A stretch of DNA of 64,000 bases from Actinoplanes cyaneus (GCF_016862095.1 NZ_BOMH01000045.1:62001-126000); one strand, 5' to 3'. Shown: positions 7,974-17,095, numbered from the stretch's first letter. The notes: generated from the letters alone by a model not told the origin. Translations and numbers: made by a program.

Positions 7974-9590
7974 CTAGAAGAGCTGAGCCCGGGCCTTGTA
8001 ACCGCTGGCGATGCGGATGCCACCGCTCAGCTTGGTGCCACTGCCGCGGAGCAGCATGAGGTAACCGGTGCTCGCCTGCACGCCGGCCACGTCCGGATAT
8101 CCGTCGCGGTCGAAGTCGCCGATGCCGGTGAGGTCGCGCAGACCCGGCTGGGAGCCGATCACGACGCCGGCCTGGAAGCCGCCCGCCTTGCCCTTGTAGA
8201 GCATGATCTGGCCGGTCTTGATGACCTTGCAGACGAGGTCCTGGTAGCCGTCGCGGTTGAAGTCGCCGACGCCGGTGAACTCGTTGCGGTTGGACCAGTT
8301 GCCGGTCGCGACCCGCTTGGCCGGGCCGAGCTTCGCGCCCGCCTTGCCCGGGTAGAGGAACAGGTTGCCGGTGCTCTTCTGCTGGGCCAGCAGATCGGGG
8401 TAGCCGTCCTTGTTGAAGTCCCCGATCGCGGTCAGCTCGCGCATCGACTTCATGTTGCCGAACAGCAGCTTGCGGCTGCCCAGCTTGCCGGTGCTGCGAC
8501 CGGGGTAGAAGTAGAGCGCGCCGGTCGACGCCTGCCGGGCGACGACGTCCTGGATGCCGTTCTTGTCCAGGTCCATCCGGAGGATCTGGTCGAAGCCGCC
8601 GAAGCTGCCCACCAGGGTCCCGGCGGTGGCGAGGTAGTTGCCGTTGCCGGCGTAGGAGTAGAGCCGCTTCGAGCCGGTGGTGATCGCCAGCAGGTCGGAC
8701 CAGCCGTTGCGGTTCCAGTCGGCCTGCAGGGTGGCCGGCATCCGGCGGAAGTCGACGTAGTTGCTGTCGATGTTGATCGTGACGCCGCCGTAGGTCTCCT
8801 TGTGCCCGCCCTGGTACTGCTTCATCCGGCGGTGACCGGTCCAGTACGTGCTCGGGATCGCCGCGTCGGAGACGGTGACCACGTTGTCCCAGCGGGCGAA
8901 GTCGACGTAGTCCGGCCGCGCGTAGCCCAGCTTGTTGTAGACCGCCACCTGGTCGGCGACACCACTGCCGGCGCTGCTGTAGAAGCCGGAGGCGTAGCTG
9001 AGGGCGTGCAAGCGGGAGGTCCACGCGTTCATGAACGCGAGCACCCCGGCCTGACAGGCGGCGTTCTTCGTGTCGTACGCCTCCATGTCGTAGATCAGCA
9101 CACTGTTCGGAGACAGACCCAGAGCCTTCGCCTGTGCGACGGCGTCGGTCGCGGCCGCCGTGCCCTGCGCACCCGCCTTCGCGTTGTCGATCACGCTCTT
9201 CTTGGCGGTGGTGCAACTGGCCTGCGGCCCGACGTAGAGCGGGAGCAGCTTCCAGCCGCGCGTGATCTGCTCGCGGACCCAGGCCGCGGTCAGGTTCGGC
9301 TGGGCGCAGCCCCGGCTCGCGCCACCGATGTAGATGCCGACCGCGCGGTACGGCGACGACTTCAGCCAGGTGGCCATCGTCGAGCTGGACGGCGCGGCGC
9401 ACGCGTCGAAGGCCTTGCCGGCGAACGTGCCGGGCTGCGGCGGCAGGGCCGTGGCCGCGTCCGCGGTGTTGAAGAAGACCAGTGGGGTCAGCGACAGCAG
9501 CGCGACGGCGCCGCCGAGAAGGCGTTTGCGGTACTGCCGGAGCCAGCTGATCTGCATCCGGTGACGCCCCGGTTTGGGCGTATCGCTCAT
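7974..9590 (-). CDS. Secreted DUF1906 (glycoside hydrolase-like) protein with FG-GAP repeats
   Basis: A 538-residue secreted protein. The ATG at 9590 follows AGGAACCCC; the frame extends further upstream but without similarity. A signal peptide (RKRLLGGAVALLSLTPLVFFNTADA) is followed by a DUF1906/Rv2525c-like TIM-barrel domain (about residues 60-290): GKAFDACAAPS, YRAVGIYIGG, GWKLLPLYVG, VLIYDMEAYD, GFYSSAGSG. The C-terminal half has five FG-GAP/VCBS blades, each with an acidic loop such as DFNKDGYPD, DFNRDGYQD or DFDRDGYPD, which usually bind Ca2+. Such proteins are thought to act on peptidoglycan or cell-surface glycans; the substrate is unknown. It is divergent from the MFS gene. Confidence 0.85.
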   Translation of the reverse strand: MSDTPKPGRHRMQISWLRQYRKRLLGGAVALLSLTPLVFFNTADAATALPPQPGTFAGKAFDACAAPSSSTMATWLKSSPYRAVGIYIGGASRGCAQPNLTAAWVREQITRGWKLLPLYVGPQASCTTAKKSVIDNAKAGAQGTAAATDAVAQAKALGLSPNSVLIYDMEAYDTKNAACQAGVLAFMNAWTSRLHALSYASGFYSSAGSGVADQVAVYNKLGYARPDYVDFARWDNVVTVSDAAIPSTYWTGHRRMKQYQGGHKETYGGVTINIDSNYVDFRRMPATLQADWNRNGWSDLLAITTGSKRLYSYAGNGNYLATAGTLVGSFGGFDQILRMDLDKNGIQDVVARQASTGALYFYPGRSTGKLGSRKLLFGNMKSMRELTAIGDFNKDGYPDLLAQQKSTGNLFLYPGKAGAKLGPAKRVATGNWSNRNEFTGVGDFNRDGYQDLVCKVIKTGQIMLYKGKAGGFQAGVVIGSQPGLRDLTGIGDFDRDGYPDVAGVQASTGYLMLLRGSGTKLSGGIRIASGYKARAQLF

Positions 9591-9762
9591 GGGGTTCCTG
9601 ACGTCGGGACTCTCATGGCACAGAGAACCTTCGGATCGAACCAGCCCGATATGAGGCTGCCAAGATCTGTTCGGCTGACATCCGTACGGCCGAAGGTATG
9701 AGTCCGGTGAGGTCGCCCACTCCACGACGAAGCCGCGCCCCGCAACACCCTAGGGTCGTCTG

Positions 9763-10986
9763 GTGGATCAACTGACCGGGCGGCAGCGGTGGACCGCGCT
9801 GGTGGCGCTGGCACTGGGCGGCGTCGCGATCGGCCTGACCGAGTTCGTGGCGATGGGCCTGCTGCCGGACATGGCGCGCGACATGGTGCCGCAGGCGTGG
9901 GCCCGCTCGCAGGAGGACGCGCTCGCGCAGACCGGCTGGGTCATCACGGCGTACGCGCTGGGAGTGGTCACCGGTGCGCCGCTGATCGCCGCGCTGTCCG
10001 CGAGGATGCCCCGCAAGAAGCTCGTCCTCGCCCTGCTCGTGCTCTTCACCGCGGGCACCGTCGCGTCGGCGCTCGCCCCGACGTTCGGCCTGGTGCTGGT
10101 CGCGCGGTTCGTCGCGGCGCTGCCGCACGGCGCCTACTTCGGCGCGGCCGGCCTGCTCGCCGCCACCCTGATGGGCCCCGGCAACGAGGCGCGCGGCTTC
10201 GCGACGGTGCTCGGCGGCCTGACGCTCTCCAACGTCGCCGGGGTCCCGCTGATCACCCTGGTCGGGCAGTCGGCGGGCTGGCGCGTGGCGTACCTGGCGA
10301 TCGCCGGGGTCTTCCTGCTCGCCCTGTTCGCGGTGCTGGCCACGGTGCCGCACATCCCGATGGCGGCCGGCGCGTCGGTCCGGGCCGAGCTGCGTGCGCT
10401 GCGCCGGCCGCAGGTCTGGCTGATCGCGGTGACCGCCGCGATCGGGTTCGCCGGCTTCTTCGCGGTGGACAGCTACATCGCGCCGGTGACCACCGAGGTG
10501 ACCGGGCTGGCCGCCGGCGTCGTGCCGTGGGCGCTGGTCGCGGTCGGGCTCGGCATGACCGTCGGCAACGCGCTCGGCGGCTGGTTCGCCGATCGTGACC
10601 TGCGCCGCGCCACCATCGTCTCGTTCGGCTCGGTCATCGTCGCGCTGGTGATCTTCGCGCTGATCGCCGACACGACCATCGGCCTGTTCGTGGCGTCGTT
10701 CCTGGTCGGCGCGACCAGCCTGTCCCTGGGCCCGGCCCTGCAGGCCCGGCTGATCACGCTCGCGCCGGAGGCGCAGCTGATGGGCGCCGCGGTCAACCAG
10801 TCCGCGATGAACGTCGCCAACAGTCTCGGGGCGGCGCTCGGCGGCCTGGTGATCGCCCGGGGGTACGGATATCTGGCGCCGGCCTGGACCGGTGTCGCCC
10901 TGGCCGGGGTCGGCCTGGTGCTCGCCGCGACGAGTTTCGCGCTCGACCGGCGCTCTTCACTGGCAGCCACCTCGGTGGCCGGGTGA
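9763..10986 (+). CDS. MFS transporter, DHA1 (AraJ-like) family
   Basis: A 407-residue integral membrane protein with about 12 hydrophobic helices. The N-terminus (WTALVALALGGVAIGLTEFVAMGLLPDMA) is the first helix typical of AraJ/DHA1 drug-or-sugar exporters. The loop between helices 2 and 3 carries ARMPRKKLV, a variant of motif A, and RFVAALPHGAYFGAAGLLAATLM follows as in this group. The start is GTG. The substrate is unknown; family members export sugars, arabinosides or drugs. It is divergent from the DUF1906 gene, with 172 bp in between holding both promoters. No regulator is adjacent. Confidence 0.85.
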   Translation: MDQLTGRQRWTALVALALGGVAIGLTEFVAMGLLPDMARDMVPQAWARSQEDALAQTGWVITAYALGVVTGAPLIAALSARMPRKKLVLALLVLFTAGTVASALAPTFGLVLVARFVAALPHGAYFGAAGLLAATLMGPGNEARGFATVLGGLTLSNVAGVPLITLVGQSAGWRVAYLAIAGVFLLALFAVLATVPHIPMAAGASVRAELRALRRPQVWLIAVTAAIGFAGFFAVDSYIAPVTTEVTGLAAGVVPWALVAVGLGMTVGNALGGWFADRDLRRATIVSFGSVIVALVIFALIADTTIGLFVASFLVGATSLSLGPALQARLITLAPEAQLMGAAVNQSAMNVANSLGAALGGLVIARGYGYLAPAWTGVALAGVGLVLAATSFALDRRSSLAATSVAG

Positions 10987-11047
10987 TTCAGGGCCTGCTC
11001 ATGCCCAGTTCGTCTGCTGTTCACCATCGGGGGCCTACGCTTCGGCG

Positions 11048-11635
11048 ATGACGGCCACCAGCGTCCTCACCCCGGTCGCGACCCTTCCCGAGGGTCCGCT
11101 CAGCGCCGCCGCCCGGGTGCTCGCCGAGTCCCTGCTCGGTGACCTCGGCAACCGGTGGCTGCACACCAGAGGTGTCGCCGCCCGTGCGTCCGGGCTGGCC
11201 GCGCCGCTCGGGATCGACGCCGACCTGATCACGGCCGCCGCGTGGCTGCACGACGTCGGCTATGCGGCGGAGACCGTGGTGACCGGTTTCCACCCGCTCG
11301 ACGGCGCCGACCACCTGACCCGCAACGGCTGGCCGGTCCGCGTGGCGGGCCTGGTCGCGTACCACTCGGGTGCCCGGTTCGTGGCCGCCGCCCGTGGGCT
11401 GAGCGAGCTGCTCGCGGCGTATCCCGACGAGCGCACGGTGCTGGCCGACGCCTTGACGTACGCCGACCAGACCGTCGGCCCGAGCGGCCTGCGGGTCGAC
11501 CCGTCGTCGCGGTACGCCGAGATGCTGGAACGCCACGGGCCGTGCTCGTGGAACGCCCGGGTGGACGCCGACCGGGGTCCGTACCTGCGTGGCATCGCCC
11601 ACCGCATCGAATACCTGCTCTCCTTCACCGCCTGA
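11048..11635 (+). CDS. HD-domain protein (predicted metal-dependent phosphohydrolase)
   Basis: A 195-residue soluble protein. The HD signature is formed by RWLHTRGVAARA (first His), the AAWLHDVGYA doublet, and later FHPLDGADHL and AYHSGARF. The pattern fits the small single-domain HD proteins that hydrolyse nucleotides or other phosphoesters. The ATG at 11048 is chosen because upstream codons overlap the end of the MFS region and add nothing recognisable. The substrate is unknown. The diguanylate cyclase gene begins about 110 bp downstream. Confidence 0.8.
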   Translation: MTATSVLTPVATLPEGPLSAAARVLAESLLGDLGNRWLHTRGVAARASGLAAPLGIDADLITAAAWLHDVGYAAETVVTGFHPLDGADHLTRNGWPVRVAGLVAYHSGARFVAAARGLSELLAAYPDERTVLADALTYADQTVGPSGLRVDPSSRYAEMLERHGPCSWNARVDADRGPYLRGIAHRIEYLLSFTA

Positions 11636-11744
11636 CGCGGCTCCGGGGACGGTCCGCTCCCGGATTGCACCCGTCGCACAACTCGGCCGGACCCCGCCGG
11701 GTGGTGTGCTGAACGGCAGCACCATTGCCGTCCGGGGGGAAAAC

Positions 11745-13226
11745 ATGAGCCGTCACAGGTGGAAGCTGTACGGTGCGGTCACCTCCGCGGCACTGCTCGC
11801 CTATCAGCTGATCCCGGAGAGCGCGTGGTGGAAGGCGGCCTGGCAGGTCGCCGTCGGCTACGGGGCGGTCGCCGCCGTGCTGGTCGGCGCGCACCGGCTC
11901 GCGCCGGGGCAGCGGGCGCCGTGGTGGTGTTTCGCGGCGGGCCTGTTCGGCAACGTCTCCGGCATCGCGGTGGCCATCTACTCCGCCGAGGTGCTGCACG
12001 TCGACGAGTCGCCGACGGTCGCCGACCCGCTGTTCCTGACGCTCTACCCGGCCTGTGCGCTGGGCGTGGCGTTGCTGCTCAAACGACGTGAGCCCCGCCG
12101 GAACTGGGCTGCCATGGTGGACGCCGGCACCTTCGCCGTCGGGCTCGGCGTGCTCGCCTGGGTCTACGTCATCGCACCCGCCGCGCACAGCCCGGACACG
12201 ACGCTGCTGGCCCGGATGGTCTCCATCGCCTACCCGGTCGGTGACCTGCTGCTGCTGGCGATGCTCACCCGGCTGCTGCGCTCGGGCGGCACCCGCGGCT
12301 CGGCGTTCTGGTGGATCGCCGCCTCCTGCGGCGCCTTCTTCGTCGGTGACACGGCGTGGGTGGTGCTCAACAACCTCGGCGTCGACATCAACGGCCTGCA
12401 GGTGGTCAACCGCGGGATGGACATGATCTTCCTGACCGCCTATTCGCTCTTCGGCGTGGCCGCGCTGCACCCGAGCGCCCGGGAGCTGGACCAGGCCGGC
12501 GCCGGCGCGGCTCCGCGGCTCAGCCTCCCGATGCTCGCCTCGCTCGCCGCCGCCACGCTGATCGCCCCGGTCCTGCTCGGTATGCAGCTGGTGACGAACA
12601 CGCTCGCGGACGGCCTGGCGATCGTTCTCGCTTCGGCGGTGCTGTTCCTGCTGGTCGTGACCCGGATGGCCCAGTTGGTGCGGGAGGTGGAGCGGCAGGC
12701 GGCGAAGGTGCAGACCCTGTCGCGCCAGGACGAGCTCACCGGGCTGCCGAACCGGCGTGCCTGGAACGACGACATTCCCCGTGCCCTGAAGCAGGCACAG
12801 GCCTCCGGTGCCCCGGTCGTCGTCGCGATGATCGACCTCGACCATTTCAAGAAGTTCAACGACACCTTCGGTCACCCGGCCGGCGACCGGCTGCTCGTCG
12901 AGGCCTGTTCCGCCTGGCGCGGCTCGCTGCGCGCGGTCGACACCCTGGCGCGTTTCGGCGGCGAGGAGTTCATCGCCCTGCTCCCCGGCGTGACAGCCGG
13001 CGAGGCTGCCACGATCCTGCGGCGGACGCTCGAGGTCACGCCCCTGGGCCAGACGTTCTCGGCGGGTTTCGCCTGCTGGGACGGCACGGAGACGGCCGGT
13101 GAGCTGATCGCCCGGGCCGACGCCGCGCTCTACCGGGCGAAGGAGGCCGGCCGCAACCGCGTCGTGGCCGCCGAGCCGATCGCGGAGCCGCGGGTTCCAC
13201 GCGGCGACGGCGCCCTGGTCGGCTAG
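11745..13226 (+). CDS. Membrane-bound diguanylate cyclase (GGDEF)
   Basis: A 493-residue protein. The ATG at 11745 follows GGGGGGA. The N-terminal 300 residues are nine or ten hydrophobic helices forming an uncharacterised membrane sensor. A short coiled coil (VREVERQAAKVQTLSRQ) leads into a GGDEF domain: DELTGLPNRRAW, MIDLDHFKKFND, GHPAGDRLL, active loop RFGGEEF, and DAALYRAKEAGRNR at the end. The active loop is intact, so it should make c-di-GMP from two GTP. An inhibitory I-site RAVD lies exactly five residues before GGEEF, so product feedback is expected. It belongs with the GGDEF-EAL protein at 17.1 kb and the PilZ protein at 31.9 kb as c-di-GMP components. Confidence 0.9.
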   Translation: MSRHRWKLYGAVTSAALLAYQLIPESAWWKAAWQVAVGYGAVAAVLVGAHRLAPGQRAPWWCFAAGLFGNVSGIAVAIYSAEVLHVDESPTVADPLFLTLYPACALGVALLLKRREPRRNWAAMVDAGTFAVGLGVLAWVYVIAPAAHSPDTTLLARMVSIAYPVGDLLLLAMLTRLLRSGGTRGSAFWWIAASCGAFFVGDTAWVVLNNLGVDINGLQVVNRGMDMIFLTAYSLFGVAALHPSARELDQAGAGAAPRLSLPMLASLAAATLIAPVLLGMQLVTNTLADGLAIVLASAVLFLLVVTRMAQLVREVERQAAKVQTLSRQDELTGLPNRRAWNDDIPRALKQAQASGAPVVVAMIDLDHFKKFNDTFGHPAGDRLLVEACSAWRGSLRAVDTLARFGGEEFIALLPGVTAGEAATILRRTLEVTPLGQTFSAGFACWDGTETAGELIARADAALYRAKEAGRNRVVAAEPIAEPRVPRGDGALVG

Positions 13227-13254
13227 CCACGGACGTGTCATCCGGGCCGCGGCT

Positions 13255-13668
13255 TCACTGCGGCTCGGCCGCTTTGAGCAGCAACTCGTGGAGGGTTTCG
13301 CGCTCGCCGGCGCTGAGGCGCCCGAGGGACTCGGCGAGGACGCCGTCCACCGCCTCCGCGCCGGCCAGCCGCAGCTCGTCACCGGCGGGGGTGAGCTGGT
13401 GCTGAACCTTGCGGCCGGGTCCTTCGATCCGCTCGATGAGACCGCGGTCGACCATGCGCCGGGCGAGCTCGCCCATCGACTGGTCGGTCTGGAAGGTCAG
13501 CTCGGCCAGCCGATGCAGGGAGGCGCCGGGGATGGCGTGCAGGTGGCGCAGGGTGTCCCACTGCACCAGGGACAGGCCCAGCGGGGCCAGGCGCCGGTTC
13601 GCCTTGCGATGGTGCTGCCACTGGAGGCGTTTGACGGCCAGGCCGACCTGCTGAAGGGAGGAGCTCAT
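13255..13668 (-). CDS. MarR-family transcriptional regulator
   Basis: A 137-residue winged-helix protein typical in length for MarR. Key segments are RLAPLGLSLVQWDTLRHLHAIPGASLHRLAELTFQTDQSMG (helices through the recognition helix) and the wing MVDRGLIERIEGPGRKVQHQLTPAG. It starts 19 bp after the stop of the M20 peptidase gene on the same strand, so it may be cotranscribed with that gene and the DUF1684 gene. The ligand and targets are unknown. It is convergent with the diguanylate cyclase. Confidence 0.85.
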   Translation of the reverse strand: MSSSLQQVGLAVKRLQWQHHRKANRRLAPLGLSLVQWDTLRHLHAIPGASLHRLAELTFQTDQSMGELARRMVDRGLIERIEGPGRKVQHQLTPAGDELRLAGAEAVDGVLAESLGRLSAGERETLHELLLKAAEPQ

Positions 13669-13687
13669 CCCCGCAGGTTATCGCAGG

Positions 13688-14806
13688 TTACGTATATAAG
13701 GAACCTGACTTCAGAAAGAGCGACAAGGCTTGCGCGTACGGACCCAGCGAGCTGATCTCCACGTACTCGTCCGGGCCGTGCTGGCCGTTCCCGGCCGGAC
13801 CGAAGATCACCGCGTCGACGCCGAGCGGGAAGTAGAAGCGGCTGTCGGCGGCCCCGTGCTTGCGCAGCAGCTCGCCGGAGTAGCCGGTAGCGCGTGCCGC
13901 CTCCTGCAGCGCACGCACTCGCGCACTCGACGGGTCGGCCCGGTGTGGCGTGCCGAGCGCGTCGACCCGTACCTCCAAGCCGGTGATCTTCCGCAGGTGG
14001 GTGGCGATCTCGTCGGGGGAGCGCCCGGTCAGGTCGGTGTCCTCGGGCGGGAACCGGATGTCCAGCCAGGCGGTCGCGTCGGCCGGCACCTGGTTGACGG
14101 CTTCGTTCGTCGTCTCGATCCGGGCCACGTTGACCGTCGTGGTCCAGGCCTCCGACGCCGGCACCGGATAGCGCTCGAGGAGCCGGCCGATCCCCGCGTG
14201 CAGGGCGAGCAGCGCGTTCGACCCGAGCCACGGGTACGCCGCGTGCGCCGTCTGGCCGGAAGCGATCAGTCGCGCCCGGGCCAGGCCCTTGGACTCGGTC
14301 ACCACACGCAGGGCGCTGTTCTCCCCGATGACCACGAAGTCGCCGCGGACTCCCTGCTCGACCTGATGACCCGTACCGTCGAAGCCTCCGACCTCCTCGT
14401 CGGTGACCAGTTGCAACGCGATCGGGTAGGGCAGCTCGGCCGCGAGGGACCGGAACACGGTGGCCAGCACGAGCGCGGCCACCTTCATGTCGTGCGTGCC
14501 CCGGCCGTAGAGCCGGTCGCCCTCCCGGCGCGGCCGGAACTGCTCCGGCGTGCCGGGGACGACGTCCAAGTGACCGTTGAGGATCACCTGGGGCCGCCCC
14601 GGGCGGTCGGGGTGGGTGACCAGCGCGCTCGGCTTGCCGCGGGACTCGAAGCGGCGGACGTCGAAGCCCGGGCCGACCAGGTCGAGCACGAGGCCGAGGG
14701 CCCGGTGCAGCTCATCGGGGCGGTCGGCGGTGGAACGGATTCCGATCAGCGCCTCGGCGGACGCGAGCAGCTCCTCCATCGCATCGACGTTAGCGGGAGT
14801 TCCCAT
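13688..14806 (-). CDS. M20-family metallopeptidase (ArgE/DapE-like)
   Basis: A 372-residue cytosolic protein with the M20 order of motifs: ILNGHLDVVPG (metal His and the Asp two residues later), RLYGRGTHDMKVAAL (bridging Asp), LQLVTDEEVGGFDG (catalytic Glu pair), ARLIASGQTAHAAYPWLGSNAL (dimerisation domain) and KHGAADSRFYFPLGVDAVIFGPAGNGQHGPDEYVEI (C-terminal His). All ligands appear present. Family members remove acyl groups from amino acids or cleave dipeptides and need Zn2+; the substrate cannot be named. The start is uncertain: ATG at 14806 or an in-frame ATG at 14779. Neither has a good ribosome site, and both fall in a small tandem repeat. It follows the DUF1684 gene closely. Confidence 0.85.
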   Translation of the reverse strand: MGTPANVDAMEELLASAEALIGIRSTADRPDELHRALGLVLDLVGPGFDVRRFESRGKPSALVTHPDRPGRPQVILNGHLDVVPGTPEQFRPRREGDRLYGRGTHDMKVAALVLATVFRSLAAELPYPIALQLVTDEEVGGFDGTGHQVEQGVRGDFVVIGENSALRVVTESKGLARARLIASGQTAHAAYPWLGSNALLALHAGIGRLLERYPVPASEAWTTTVNVARIETTNEAVNQVPADATAWLDIRFPPEDTDLTGRSPDEIATHLRKITGLEVRVDALGTPHRADPSSARVRALQEAARATGYSGELLRKHGAADSRFYFPLGVDAVIFGPAGNGQHGPDEYVEISSLGPYAQALSLFLKSGSLYT

Positions 14807-14849
14807 CGACGTCAGCGGGGAGTTTGCGTCGACGTCAGCGGGGAAGCTG
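14782..14849. repeat. Three imperfect 22-23-bp tandem copies
   Basis: Copies beginning at 14782, 14804 and 14827 share the core TCGACGTCAGCGGGGA (T for C in the first copy). The array covers the start of the M20 gene and the last codons of the DUF1684 gene, so duplication has moved the start region. Confidence 0.75.
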
Positions 14850-15611
14850 CTCGCCCGCCTCCACCGCGATCGGCAGCTTGTTCCCGGCCGGCGGCAGCGG
14901 GCACGTGGCGAACTCGGTGTACGCGCACGGCAGGTTCGTCGCCCGGTTGAAGTCCAGGGTCACGGTGCCGTCCGCGTCCGGCGCCGGGATGGCGAGACTG
15001 CGGTTCGCGGCGTACGTCGTCACCCCCGAAGTCGCGTCGGTGAACAACACGAAGAGTGACCCCGGAGTGCCGCCGTTGAACGCGGTCAGCTCCAGATCCT
15101 GCCCGCCGACGGTGAACCTCACCTTGCCCGGCGACTCGTAGACGTGTTCGAGCCCCTCCGACACCGAGCCCACGGTCACCGGCACCGGCTCCTCGAACGG
15201 CACGAACGTGCCGCTCACCACCCACTTCTCGTCCGGGGTGTAGGCCGGCGTGCCGAGGTACTTCACCAGCGTCTCGTGCGAGGGGTGCCGGGGACGCAGC
15301 ACGTCGTACCCGCCACGGCGGGCGATCTCCAGCTTCGCGTCGCCGTAACCGACGGTGATGTCGCCGCGCTCCGGGATCGGATCGAACCGGTGCTCGCCCG
15401 GGCCGATCCCGTCCAGCGACTCGCCGGGTGCGAGGGTCACCACCACGCCGTCGGGGCCGGTGCTCCACTCACCCGGCGCGCCCGGGAACCGCTGCGGGTT
15501 CCCGTCCAGCCAGTGCAGGCCGGTGATCGCCAGGAACCCGTGCGGATCGGCCCGCCGCTTCTCGTGCTCGTCGTGCCACTGCGTCCACTGCTGCGCGAAG
15601 TCGTTGCTCAT
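14835..15611 (-). CDS. DUF1684 family protein
   Basis: A 258-residue soluble protein without signal peptide. It carries the family hallmarks: a Trp-rich N-terminus (WTQWHDEHEKRRADPHGFLAITGLHWL), a central beta-rich region, and the conserved C-terminal stretch LDFNRATNLPCAYTEFATCPLPP followed by NKLPIAVEAGE. DUF1684 proteins are widespread and have no agreed biochemical role. It is first in a three-gene same-strand run with the M20 peptidase and MarR. The stop codon lies inside the 22-bp tandem repeat, so the last few residues may have been altered by that duplication. Confidence 0.85.
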   Translation of the reverse strand: MSNDFAQQWTQWHDEHEKRRADPHGFLAITGLHWLDGNPQRFPGAPGEWSTGPDGVVVTLAPGESLDGIGPGEHRFDPIPERGDITVGYGDAKLEIARRGGYDVLRPRHPSHETLVKYLGTPAYTPDEKWVVSGTFVPFEEPVPVTVGSVSEGLEHVYESPGKVRFTVGGQDLELTAFNGGTPGSLFVLFTDATSGVTTYAANRSLAIPAPDADGTVTLDFNRATNLPCAYTEFATCPLPPAGNKLPIAVEAGEQLPR

Positions 15612-15683
15612 GCATCGACCGTAATCCCTACTTCTGGAATGGGATATGGCGGGAGCCTGTGACTTCTGCTAACTTCGTCGCCA

Positions 15684-15787
15684 GGTCATGAGTGTCAGCG
15701 CGTAGCCCCGGCTTGCTGACCGGCAACCCTTGCGTTCGCGATGGGGTGCCCCGGGTGAGGACCGGGCCGGTGTCGCCCGACGCCGGC
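15684..15787 (+). ncRNA. SAM-IV riboswitch
   Basis: The sequence matches the actinomycete SAM-IV pattern: GGTCATGAGTG, CAGCG, then GCCCCGGCTTGCTG, CCGGCAACCC, GGGGTGCCCCGGGTGA and closing GACC. GGTC (15684-15687) pairs with GACC (15760-15763) to form the outer stem. A hairpin GCCGGTGTCG/CGACGCCGGC (15768-15787) follows, as expected for the 3' element or expression platform. It lies about 45 bp before the start of the class V aminotransferase gene, which should therefore be repressed when S-adenosylmethionine is plentiful. A second, very similar copy is at 25149. Confidence 0.88.
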
Positions 15788-15832
15788 AAGCGCGGGCCCG
15801 TTCGGGGTCCCTGACCTCGGCGGAGGCATGCC

Positions 15833-17053
15833 GTGTCGGCTCTCGACATCGTCGGCGACGACCTGAAGACCGAACTTCCCAGCGGCGAGACGGTACGTTT
15901 CGCGCACCTCGACTACGCGGCCTCGGCGCCCTGTGCGCAGGCCGCGGCGCAGGCCGTGGCCGAGCTGCTCCCGCGGTACGGCAGCGTGCACCGGGGGACC
16001 GGGGTGCGCTCGCAGACCTCGACGGTGGCGTACGAGGTGGCCCGGGACGTGGTGGCCGAGTTCGTCGGCGCCCGGCCCGGCGACGAGGTGATCTTCACGC
16101 GGAACACGACGGATGCGCTGAACCTGCTGGCCCGGGCGCTGCCCGAGGGCACCACCACGATCGTGTTCGAGGGGGAGCACCACGCGAACCTGCTGCCCTG
16201 GCCGAATCCGCTGCGCCTTCCCGCCCCCGCATCGCCCGAGGAGGCGCTGAATGCGGTCGAAGGCGCGCTGGCCAGGGTCACGGGCCCGGCGGTGCTCACC
16301 GTCACCGGCGCGAGCAACGTAACGGGCGAGGTGTGGCCGATCAGGGAACTCTCCGACCTCGCCCATGCTCACGGCGTACGCGTGATCGTCGACGCGGCCC
16401 AGTTGGCGCCGCACCTGCCGGTGAGCCTGGACCAGCTCGGCGCCGACTATCTCGCCTTCTCCGGTCACAAGCTGTATGCCCCCTTCGGTGCCGGAGTCCT
16501 GGCCGGGAGAGCGGACTGGCTGGACGCCGCCGGCCCCTACCTCCACGGCGGCGGCGCCAGTGCCACGGTCGGCGACCACCCCGGTGAGCTGACCTGGGCC
16601 ACCGGCCCGGCCCGGCACGAGGGCGGCACCCCGAACCTGCTCGGCGCCGTGTCGGTCGCCGCGGTCTGCGCGGCCCTGCTCACCGCCGATCGGGACGCCC
16701 TGCACCGGCACGAGCAGCGTCTCCTGGCACGCCTGCGGGCCGGCCTGCCCGAGGGCGTCCGGGAGGTCAGCCTCTTCGGGCCGGACCATCCCCGGGTCGG
16801 CATCGTCTCGCTGGCCCTTCCCGGTCACGACCCCGCGCAGGTCGCGCACCGGCTGGGCCGCGACCACGGCATCGGGGTGCGAGCGGGCCAGTTCTGCGCG
16901 CATCCGCTGGTGCGGCGCCTGGTGGACACCGACAGAACGGACGCGTGCGGCTCGCCGGGGACGGGGCTGCTCCGCGCCAGCTGGGGCCTGGGCAGCACCG
17001 AGGAGGACGTGGACCGCTTCACCCGGGCGCTGTCCGGCGTGGTTCACTCCTGA
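15833..17053 (+). CDS. Class V aminotransferase, cysteine desulfurase-like
   Basis: A 406-residue PLP enzyme. The GTG at 15833 lies six bases after CGGAGG. Family motifs: HLDYAASAPC near the N-terminus, GDEVIFTRNTTDALNLLAR, VTGASNVTGEV, IVDAAQLAPHLPVSLDQLGADYLAFSGHKLYAPFGAG (the Lys binds PLP), HEGGTPNLLGAV, and RAGQFCAHPLV, whose Cys could be the persulfide carrier. The fold family includes SufS/IscS desulfurases, selenocysteine lyases and epimerases. The SAM-IV riboswitch just upstream ties it to sulfur or methionine metabolism, which favours a desulfurase-type role. No Suf or Isc genes are near, so it is not the housekeeping Fe-S locus. Confidence 0.85.
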   Translation: MSALDIVGDDLKTELPSGETVRFAHLDYAASAPCAQAAAQAVAELLPRYGSVHRGTGVRSQTSTVAYEVARDVVAEFVGARPGDEVIFTRNTTDALNLLARALPEGTTTIVFEGEHHANLLPWPNPLRLPAPASPEEALNAVEGALARVTGPAVLTVTGASNVTGEVWPIRELSDLAHAHGVRVIVDAAQLAPHLPVSLDQLGADYLAFSGHKLYAPFGAGVLAGRADWLDAAGPYLHGGGASATVGDHPGELTWATGPARHEGGTPNLLGAVSVAAVCAALLTADRDALHRHEQRLLARLRAGLPEGVREVSLFGPDHPRVGIVSLALPGHDPAQVAHRLGRDHGIGVRAGQFCAHPLVRRLVDTDRTDACGSPGTGLLRASWGLGSTEEDVDRFTRALSGVVHS

Positions 17054-17095
17054 CCGGCAACCCCGGGAGACTCCATCCGCCGCCCCGCGCTGTCG

